Source: Gluconobacter vitians (GTDB lineage Bacteria > Pseudomonadota > Alphaproteobacteria > Acetobacterales > Acetobacteraceae). From it: 64,000 bases of DNA. Positions 1 through 6,086 of this stretch are shown one piece after another (within the stretch, counting starts at the first letter, position 1; each line of letters begins with the position of its first letter). The notes beneath the pieces are model-generated. The model had not been told where the DNA came from and ran no database searches. It saw only the letters and a list, made by a program, of their open reading frames with translations. The DNA is taken from the NCBI RefSeq assembly GCF_015244565.1, contig NZ_JABCQG010000012.1, positions 1 through 64,000 of the forward strand. Direction: 5' to 3'. A program made the translations under genes and the position numbers.

Positions 1-102
1 CTCAAGGAGTGGCGTGCAGTCGCGACCAGATACGAAAAAACAGCGGCGTCATTCCTTGCCGTCATACACATCGCTGCTGCTGCAGACTGGATCAAGTGCT
101 AA
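1..102 (+). mobile_element. C-terminal end of an IS5-family-like transposase (cut by window edge)
   Basis: Frame 1 reads from the first base to a TAA at 100-102 and encodes 33 residues ending ADWIKC. The pattern with RYEKTAASFLAV followed by an Ala-rich helix and a W near the end is the usual C-terminus of IS5-family DDE transposases, where Arg/Tyr/Glu-Lys residues follow the catalytic Glu. The remainder of the element lies outside the window. The element probably ends at about 108, next to a CTAG tetranucleotide at 109-112 (see findings). The family assignment rests on 33 residues only. Confidence 0.7.
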
Positions 103-108
103 CAGGCC

Positions 109-486
109 CTAGGATTTTTCCAGCAGGGCCTTGCAGCGCATCCAGGACATGCGGTCGCGGAAAATGAACAGGACATAGTAATCCAGCTCGCGGCTGCGGG
201 TTTTTGTGGTGCGGGTATAGAAGGGATAGACGTCGAACGGCCCCTGAAGCCCGGCGGGTGCGGGTTCGGACGGCAGGATGCAGTTGACCCGGAACAGGGG
301 CATATAGACCGCATCGTCCCCGGGGTTGCGCCGCACATGCCATAGATTGCGCCGGAACTTCTTCAGCCGTTCGGGCAGAAGAAAGACCATCGATTTCTCG
401 ATGAATCCTTCTCCGAAATGCTCCGGCCGGTAATACCGCATATCCTCGGGCATGTTGCAGAAATGGGGATGGTCCTGAACGATCAT
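109..486 (-). CDS. Hypothetical protein, 125 aa
   Basis: A 125-residue soluble protein without signal peptide or membrane segment, rich in aromatic and basic residues (HFCNMPEDMRYYRPEHF at the N-terminus). I do not recognise a family. The reading frame and its composition look like real coding sequence. The ATG is at 484-486. The stop codon TAG lies inside the CTAG at 109-112 that abuts the transposon end, so the C-terminus may have been changed by the insertion. It is encoded convergently to the transposase remnant. No function can be proposed. Confidence 0.6.
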   Translation of the reverse strand: MIVQDHPHFCNMPEDMRYYRPEHFGEGFIEKSMVFLLPERLKKFRRNLWHVRRNPGDDAVYMPLFRVNCILPSEPAPAGLQGPFDVYPFYTRTTKTRSRELDYYVLFIFRDRMSWMRCKALLEKS

Positions 487-545
487 GAACCATCCTTTAC
501 GGCATTGTGCCTGCCGTTGGGAGAGGTGCTCCGGTGTCTCAGGCC

Positions 546-1373
546 TTATTCGGCCTGAGCATTTTCCGAAGACGCCTCGTCAGCAGCCGGACCTGCGATT
601 TCCGCAGCGGCACGGCGCAGGATGGCCACGATCCGCCGCAGTTCTTCCGCATCTGCGCCACGGCGGGATTTCAGGGCGGTCTTCAGCGCAAAACGTGCGT
701 CATGGAATTCCTGTCCCAGTGTCGGGTCGAGGTCGTTGATGCCGGTGAAGGCGTCACGCACGTCCGCCATACGGGCACCGATCCGGCTCATGATGTCGAG
801 GATGCGGGCGGCCTCCTCTTTGTTGGCTTCGTGATGCGCCTTTCCCTCTTCCGTCAGGCTGTAGAGCTTGCGGTTGCCTTCCTGGGTAACGGCGGCCAGG
901 CCGGTCTCTTCCAGATAGGTGAGGGACGGGTAGATCACGCCGGGGCTGGGCTTGTAGAAGCCACCGGACCGTTCTTCGAGGCGCCGGATCAGCTCATAGC
1001 CATGGGCAGGGGCCTCTGCGAGCAGGGCGAGAATGACGAGCTGAAGCTCATCGGCTGTCAGCTTGCGGCCGCGTGTGAAGCCTTCGCTCCCCAGATCGCC
1101 GCCAAAGCCCTTGCCGAACCGGCCACCGGAGCGTCCACCCCCCATTCTGCTTCCGGGGCCACCACGTCCGCCGTGCCGACGGCCGAACTCGCCCTCGCCG
1201 CGGTCCATGCCGCGATGACGGCCACCGCGCTTTTCGCCACGGCCTTCGCCACGCTCTTCGCCTTCTGCGACGGGACGTCCCATGCGGGAAAGACCACGGC
1301 GATGGCCGCGATGGGGGCGCTGTCCGGCATCCGGACGGTCTGTGTTGAAGCGGTCAGTCTTGTGTTTGAACAT
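546..1373 (-). CDS. PadR-family transcriptional repressor, YqjI-like, with His/Gly/Arg-rich N-terminal extension
   Basis: Residues about 107-185 are a PadR winged-helix domain: ELQLVILALLAEAPAHGYELI, then the conserved KPSPGVIYPSLTYLEE wing region and the YSLTEEGK strand. It resembles E. coli YqjI, a nickel-responsive PadR repressor whose N-terminus is metal-binding and His-rich. Here the first 100 residues are Gly/Arg/His-rich (several H-R-G clusters) but lack the Cys residues of YqjI. The C-terminal 80 residues are an Ala/Glu/Arg-rich helix expected to dimerise. The start ATG at 1371-1373 has a GGAGAA site upstream. Two palindromes at 1388-1419 lie directly upstream, suggesting autorepression. 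Metal sensing is inferred, not shown. Confidence 0.85.
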   Translation of the reverse strand: MFKHKTDRFNTDRPDAGQRPHRGHRRGLSRMGRPVAEGEERGEGRGEKRGGRHRGMDRGEGEFGRRHGGRGGPGSRMGGGRSGGRFGKGFGGDLGSEGFTRGRKLTADELQLVILALLAEAPAHGYELIRRLEERSGGFYKPSPGVIYPSLTYLEETGLAAVTQEGNRKLYSLTEEGKAHHEANKEEAARILDIMSRIGARMADVRDAFTGINDLDPTLGQEFHDARFALKTALKSRRGADAEELRRIVAILRRAAAEIAGPAADEASSENAQAE

Positions 1374-1387
1374 TGTGTTCTCCTATT

Positions 1388-1419
1388 CGATATATCGAAC
1401 GATATAGTATCTTAAGATA
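1388..1419. promoter_or_regulatory. Two AT-rich palindromes, putative PadR operator
   Basis: CGATATATCG (1388-1397) is a perfect 10-base palindrome and TATCTTAAGATA (1408-1419) a perfect 12-base palindrome. A further half-site CGATATA lies between them at 1400-1406. They lie 15-46 bases upstream of the PadR start codon, where an autoregulatory operator would be. TATATC half-sites are of the kind bound by YqjI-type PadR proteins. Direct binding is inferred from position and symmetry. Confidence 0.55.
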
Positions 1420-1551
1420 TATCTTCAAGAGGAAAATGCAGCCGGATAATTTTTCCCTGAAGCCCTGTCCCTGCGGCAGGGGTGCCAGCATGAACTCCTG
1501 TTTACGTGCCCGCCCATAGCCGCGACGGCCTGCGGCTGGTATCGGGCAGGG

Positions 1552-2280
1552 ATGGGTAGCCCGATCTCTCTTCCTCCCGATCCGGAACTGCGTCGCACGC
1601 TGCGACAGCTCGTACCCTGGCGCGCCGCTTTGACGATTGGCGCGATGCTGGTGCTGGTGGCGGCCCTTCAGCGCCTGCCGTTCATTCATCACCTGCTGGA
1701 AAACGCGCCGCACTGGCACGAGACACCAGGCGCGCCGCTGTGGTTCCTGCTGCTGGCCGTGCCCTACAGCGCGTGCGGACTGCCGCGTCAGGCGCTCTGT
1801 GTGGCGGCAGGGCTGGCCTTCGGGTTGTGGGGCGGGCTTGTCCTGTGTTCGCTGGCCTATATGCTGGGGGCGGTTCTGGCCTATGGATGGGCGCGGGCGC
1901 TGGCTCCGGCCGCATTCCGGGCCCGGCTGCATGACAGGCTGGAAGCGGATTATACCGCTCTTGCCCGAACGCTCCATGCAAGGCCTTTCCGGGCAGTCCT
2001 GACACTGCGGCTGATGCCGGTGGGGTCCGCCCTGCTTGTTTCGACGGCGGCGGGGCTGTTTGAGCTGCCGTTGCTGCCATTTTCAGTCGCGACGTTTCTC
2101 GGAGGACTGCCCCAGACACTGATCTTCGTTCTGGTGGGATCGGGAACGCGGATCGGGCATGTCCTTCAGTTGGGGCTTGCGGGAATCCTGTTCGTCGTGT
2201 CCGGTGTGCTGGGTGCCGTTCTGCTCCGGCAGCATGGCCAGACCGTCCCAAAGGACAACGCAGACACTCCGGCTTCCTGA
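1552..2280 (+). CDS. TVP38/TMEM64-family (DedA/SNARE-associated) membrane protein
   Basis: A 242-residue integral membrane protein with an N-terminal helix (about 24-42) and helices near 62-80, 82-110, 140-165, 168-190 and 195-215. The GLPRQALCVAAGLAFGLWGG stretch and the later RLMPVGSALLVSTAAG and GGLPQTLIFVLVGS segments match the two halves of the TVP38/TMEM64 (SNARE-associated Golgi/VTT) domain with its re-entrant loops. Bacterial members are thought to move or scramble lipids or lipid-linked substrates; the substrate is unknown here. The ATG at 1552 follows a CAGGG site. The gene is divergent from the PadR gene and upstream of an efflux pump. Confidence 0.8.
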   Translation: MGSPISLPPDPELRRTLRQLVPWRAALTIGAMLVLVAALQRLPFIHHLLENAPHWHETPGAPLWFLLLAVPYSACGLPRQALCVAAGLAFGLWGGLVLCSLAYMLGAVLAYGWARALAPAAFRARLHDRLEADYTALARTLHARPFRAVLTLRLMPVGSALLVSTAAGLFELPLLPFSVATFLGGLPQTLIFVLVGSGTRIGHVLQLGLAGILFVVSGVLGAVLLRQHGQTVPKDNADTPAS

Positions 2281-2325
2281 AAAAAGCTTCCCACCACGCA
2301 ACCTGAATTGAACAGGCAGACGCGC

Positions 2326-3594
2326 ATGACAGACCAGAACATGACATTCAGACGGGGAGATCCCCTGCCCGCATGGCTGCCGGTTCTGCTGGGAATCTTT
2401 ACGGCTGTCGGGCCCGTCTCGACGGATGTCTACCTGCCGGCGCTGCCCGAAATGGAGCGTCAGCTTCATACGGCTGCGGGCTCGGGAAGTGCGACGATGG
2501 CGGCCTGGGTGATCGGGCTGGCCATCGGACAGATCACCATCGGCCCGATTTCCGACCGGTTCGGTCGCCGCTGGCCGCTGCTGATCGGGATGCTGGGTTA
2601 CACGCTGGGCGAAATCGGCTGTGCACTGGCGCCGAGCATGACGTTCCTGTGCATCTGCCGCGTTTTTTCCGCCATCATGGCCTCGGCCGGACTCGTGGTG
2701 CCAAATGCCTGCATCCGTGACCTGACGGAGGGTGACGCCTCCTCGAAAATGATGTCCCGTCTGATCGTCATTCAGGGTACCGTTCCAATTCTGGCGCCCA
2801 TGCTGGGCGGTTTTGCGCTGAAATTCGTGGACTGGCGCGTTATTTTCTGGGCCACGGCCGTCTATGGCGGGATCTGTACGCTTCTGCTGATGACGATTTT
2901 CCCCGAGACCCTGGCACCACATGATCGGCGGGATCTGCGACCCGTCTCCATCATCGAACGCTATATCTATATCCTGCGGACCCGTAGCTTCATCACGAAT
3001 GGTCTGGTCTGGAGCTTCCTGGGCTTCGTGACCTTCACCTATCTGACGGCCGCTCCCATGCTGTTCGAGGACGTGTTCGGCATGTCGCCGTTCCATTACG
3101 GCATGCTCTTCGGCCTGTTCGCGATCTGCATGATCGGCGCATCTGCCATCAACGGGCAGTTCGTGGGACGGGTCAGCACAGGCCGGATGCTGTTCTCCGC
3201 GCTGGGTGTCAGTCTGGCAGGCTGTGCCATCCTGCTGCTGCTGGCGCTGGTCTCGAACTATGATGTCGATCCGCAGGGCCATATCAAGGCGATGTTCCTG
3301 TGGCCGCTTATTGTCGCGCTCATCATCACGATGGCGCCCACGGGCATTATCGGTCCGAACTCCATGGTGGGCATTCTTTCCGAACAGTCGGACCGCGCCG
3401 GATCGGCCTCGGCTCTGGCGGGAACGATGCAGTATCTTTTCGGTGCCGTGGCCAGTGCCCTGTTCGGACTGGTGCCGTCAGGGACCGCCGTTCCCATGGC
3501 GCTCTTCCTGTGCTTTGCTTTCGTTGCGGCCATGGGGTTTGCCCTGCTGCGCCCCAACCTGCCTGCCGTGGCAGAACCATCGACCCATTCCTGA
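2326..3594 (+). CDS. MFS drug-efflux transporter, Bcr/CflA subfamily
   Basis: A 12-helix major facilitator of about 422 residues. The first helix carries FTAVGPVSTDVYLPALPEM, the signature of the Bcr/CflA (DHA1) drug/H+ antiporters. Motif A follows in the loop after helix 2 as GPISDRFGRR. It probably exports antibiotics or amphipathic compounds from the cytoplasm. I chose ATG 2326 (MTDQN). An in-frame TTG some 18 bases upstream and an ATG 15 bases downstream are alternatives, and none has a strong ribosome-binding site. It follows the TVP38-type gene by about 45 bases and may share its transcript. Confidence 0.88.
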   Translation: MTDQNMTFRRGDPLPAWLPVLLGIFTAVGPVSTDVYLPALPEMERQLHTAAGSGSATMAAWVIGLAIGQITIGPISDRFGRRWPLLIGMLGYTLGEIGCALAPSMTFLCICRVFSAIMASAGLVVPNACIRDLTEGDASSKMMSRLIVIQGTVPILAPMLGGFALKFVDWRVIFWATAVYGGICTLLLMTIFPETLAPHDRRDLRPVSIIERYIYILRTRSFITNGLVWSFLGFVTFTYLTAAPMLFEDVFGMSPFHYGMLFGLFAICMIGASAINGQFVGRVSTGRMLFSALGVSLAGCAILLLLALVSNYDVDPQGHIKAMFLWPLIVALIITMAPTGIIGPNSMVGILSEQSDRAGSASALAGTMQYLFGAVASALFGLVPSGTAVPMALFLCFAFVAAMGFALLRPNLPAVAEPSTHS

Positions 3595-3621
3595 GACAAT
3601 ATCCGTCATGAGGGCCCTGCC

Positions 3622-3972
3622 ATGAAAGCCTTGCTTGTCGAAGACGATGCCGCCATCGCCCTGGTGGTCGAGACGGTTCTGGTGCGCGAAGGCTGGAACG
3701 TGCGCCATGTCCTGGACGGTGCTGCGGCGCTGGAAGGGGATGAGGCGCCGGACCTTTTGGTGACGGATTTGAACCTGCCCGGCGCACAGAACGGTCTGGA
3801 AATCGCGCATCTGCTGCGCGAGCGTCGCCCGCAGATGGCCGTCGTGCTCATGTCGGGCGACTATGAAGAGAGCGCTATGGCACCGCAGGGCATGGCCGTC
3901 CTGCCCAAACCGTTCCGCAAAGCAGGGCTTCTTGCGGCCATCAAACAGGCCCAGGAGCAGGCTCAAGGTTAG
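3622..3972 (+). CDS. Stand-alone response-regulator receiver domain
   Basis: At 116 residues this is a single CheY-like receiver with no output domain. It has the acidic pair D8-D9, the phosphoacceptor D49 (in LLVTDLNLPG), S78 in the switch position and K96 in the LPKPF loop. Such proteins act by binding other proteins or as phosphate relays; no cognate kinase is adjacent. ATG 3622 lies 28 bases after the efflux-pump stop, so the two could be co-transcribed. The partner cannot be read from the sequence. Confidence 0.88.
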   Translation: MKALLVEDDAAIALVVETVLVREGWNVRHVLDGAAALEGDEAPDLLVTDLNLPGAQNGLEIAHLLRERRPQMAVVLMSGDYEESAMAPQGMAVLPKPFRKAGLLAAIKQAQEQAQG

Positions 3973-4060
3973 GCGTCCGGCGCAATCCGGACTTGAGTCG
4001 GGGGGGAGAGTCCCCTACATGCCGCGCTGTTTGCCATGACCAGATGAAAGCAGTGCCGCC

Positions 4061-4600
4061 ATGTCGTTTCAGGATCCCCAGCCCCTCGATCTCAAGAACT
4101 ACATTCGCGAGATTCCGGATTTTCCGAAGCCGGGCATCCTGTTCTACGACATCTCGACCCTGATCCGCTCGCCCGATGCCTGGCAGGTCGCCACCGCCCG
4201 TCTGGCCCGCGTGATCGCCGCCTGGCAGCCGGACATCCTGGCTGGAATCGAGAGCCGCGGCTTCCTGACAGCCGCTCCGCTCGCCCTGCGTCTGGGCTGC
4301 GGCTTCACGATGCTCCGCAAGCCGGGCAAGCTGCCGGGCAAGACCATTTCCCTGAAATACGGCCTCGAATACGGCGAGGACGAACTGCACATCCAGGCCG
4401 ATGCCATCAAGCCGGGCCAGCGCGTCGTGGTGCTGGACGATCTTCTGGCAACGGGCGGCACGCTTGCGGCTTCCATCGATCTTCTGCGCAAGGTCGGGGC
4501 CAAAGTCGTGGGTGCTTCCGTGCTCATCGAACTGGCGGACCTGAAGGGCCGTGAGAAACTGGACGTTCCGCTGAACGCTCTGATGACATACGACGAATAA
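4061..4600 (+). CDS. apt: Adenine phosphoribosyltransferase
   Basis: This enzyme salvages adenine with PRPP to give AMP plus pyrophosphate in the cytoplasm. The 179-residue length is normal. The N-terminal [17 protein letters not shown] is the family signature. The PRPP-binding loop [14 protein letters not shown] is at about 121-134 and the flexible-loop region RKPGKLPG at 86-93. The start is ATG 4061. It is followed 11 bases later by the nitroreductase gene, with a GGAAACACC spacer, so the two probably form an operon. The upstream 88 bases (3973-4060) hold no recognisable signal. Confidence 0.97.
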   Translation: MSFQDPQPLDLKNYIREIPDFPKPGILFYDISTLIRSPDAWQVATARLARVIAAWQPDILAGIESRGFLTAAPLALRLGCGFTMLRKPGKLPGKTISLKYGLEYGEDELHIQADAIKPGQRVVVLDDLLATGGTLAASIDLLRKVGAKVVGASVLIELADLKGREKLDVPLNALMTYDE

Positions 4601-4611
4601 GGAAACACCAG

Positions 4612-5442
4612 ATGTCGGGCACCTCTTCCGAACGGATTTCCACGCTGTGGCAGACACGGTACCGCACGCCGGCGCCGAAAACCCTGCCGGACAACGCGGT
4701 GCTCGACCTGCTGCTGTCACATCATTCGGTCCGGGCCTATCTGCCCGACGCCCTGCCGGAAGGCACGCTGGAAGCCGGTATCGCTGCGGCGTCCTCGGCC
4801 GCTACGTCCAGCAATCTTCAGGTCTGGTCTGTCGTGGCCGTCGAAAATCCGGAAACGCGCGCCCGACTGGCCGAATTCTGTGGCAACCAGAAGCATATCG
4901 AGGTTGCGCCCCTGTTCCTGGCCTGGATCGTCGATCTGGCCCGGCTGGAGCGGATCGCCGAGCGGGCAGGGATGGGGCATGAGGCGCTCGACTATCAGGA
5001 GACGTTCCTCATGGCGACGCTCGATACTGGGATCGCTGCCCAGAACGCCGTGACTGCGTTCGAATCCCTTGGTCTGGGTACAGTCTATATCGGCGGCCTG
5101 CGCAACCATCCTGAAGAAGTCGCCAGTCTCCTGTCTCTTCCGCCACGTTCGGTCGCGGTCGTCGGGCTCTGTGTCGGTAAACCTGATCCCGCTGCCCAGA
5201 ACGGCTACAAGCCGCGTCTGGGACAGGATGTCGTCCTGCACCGCGAGCGTTACAGCACGGAAAACGAGGCCGAAGGAATCGCAGCCTATGATCGCATCGC
5301 GGATGACTACCAGAAGGAACAGGGCCTGACCTCCCGGGCCTGGTCGGAAACGGTGGCAAAACGGGTAGACAGCTTCAAAGGCCTGAGCGGACGACACGTC
5401 ATGCGCACGGTCCTGCACAAGCTCGGCTTTCCGCTCCGCTAA
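4612..5442 (+). CDS. NfsA-like flavin nitroreductase / NADPH oxidoreductase
   Basis: A 276-residue FMN-dependent oxidoreductase of the nitroreductase superfamily, closest to the NfsA group. Visible features are HHSVRAY near the N-terminus (FMN phosphate binding), SSNLQVW at about residue 67, the GLGTVYIGGLRNHPEEVASLL segment, VVGLCVGKP and the long C-terminal arm ending HKLGFPLR. The enzyme reduces nitroaromatics or quinones using NADPH. The physiological substrate is unknown. It is probably translated from the apt transcript (11-base spacing). Confidence 0.9.
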   Translation: MSGTSSERISTLWQTRYRTPAPKTLPDNAVLDLLLSHHSVRAYLPDALPEGTLEAGIAAASSAATSSNLQVWSVVAVENPETRARLAEFCGNQKHIEVAPLFLAWIVDLARLERIAERAGMGHEALDYQETFLMATLDTGIAAQNAVTAFESLGLGTVYIGGLRNHPEEVASLLSLPPRSVAVVGLCVGKPDPAAQNGYKPRLGQDVVLHRERYSTENEAEGIAAYDRIADDYQKEQGLTSRAWSETVAKRVDSFKGLSGRHVMRTVLHKLGFPLR

Positions 5443-5766
5443 ACGTGAAGCCCGGGTATGGAAAAGAAATTCCTTTTCCGTCGAAGTTTTAAAGAGGTTA
5501 AAGATCTGTTTTCTAGGGATTTGATGCAATTACTGGAAGCTGAAAATAAATCTTTTCTACGAAAACTTCTCATATGAAATATGCAAAGCAGGTTTTATTT
5601 TGAGCTTGCTTCCCAGCCAAATGTTCAGGCATATTCTGAGTGCAGCTGTTTTTCTGGCTGGAGAATATCGCCGATCGCTCATTCGCGTGATCGCACCTTC
5701 CCTCTCTGAAAAAACTGATTACGTGAATGTTTGCGCGTAAAGCTGCGTTATCAAAGGAGACCTGCA
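5443..5766 (+). other. AT-rich intergenic region and long leader of the cold-shock gene
   Basis: This 324-base stretch has no convincing gene and is visibly richer in A and T than its surroundings. Just after the nitroreductase stop there is a 7-base-pair hairpin, GGAAAAG (5460-5466) with CTTTTCC (5473-5479), followed by a T-containing tract; it could end the apt transcript. The rest fits the long structured 5' untranslated region common for CspA-type genes. A good ribosome-binding site AAAGGAGA is at 5753-5760. No specific promoter could be fixed. Confidence 0.5.
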
Positions 5767-5973
5767 ATGGCGACAGGTACAGTAAAGTGGCTCAACGCCA
5801 CGAAGGGCTTCGGTTTCATCCAGCCCAGCGACGGCACCACAGACGTTTTCGTTCACATTTCTGCTCTCGAAAAAGCCGGGTTGCAGAACCTGAATGAAGG
5901 CCAGCAGGTCTCTTACGAGATTGAAGACGGCCGTAACGGACGCAAGTCCGCAGGAAGCCTCAAGGCGCTCTGA
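5767..5973 (+). CDS. Cold-shock-domain protein (CspA family)
   Basis: A 68-residue single OB-fold cold-shock protein that binds single-stranded RNA/DNA and acts as an RNA chaperone. RNP1 is KGFGFI (13-18) and RNP2 is VFVHIS (27-32). The start ATG 5767 is set by the AAAGGAGA site 6 bases upstream and by the conserved MATGTVKW N-terminus; longer in-frame readings upstream have no homologous character. It is transcribed alone, with an AT-rich leader before it and a clear terminator after it. Confidence 0.96.
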   Translation: MATGTVKWLNATKGFGFIQPSDGTTDVFVHISALEKAGLQNLNEGQQVSYEIEDGRNGRKSAGSLKAL

Positions 5974-5976
5974 AGA

Positions 5977-6003
5977 AATGGTGGCTTCGGCCACCATTTT
6001 TCG
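5977..6003 (+). terminator. Rho-independent terminator of the cold-shock gene
   Basis: AATGGTGGC (5978-5986) pairs with GCCACCATT across a TTCG tetraloop and is followed by a run of T. It starts five bases after the stop codon of the cold-shock gene. Confidence 0.92.
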
Positions 6004-6086
6004 TTTCAGGCACTTTTCCACGCCATCGCTTTCGCGCCGACGCACGGTATAACAGCGGCTCTGATCTGCTGTGCCGGAGCCGCGCC

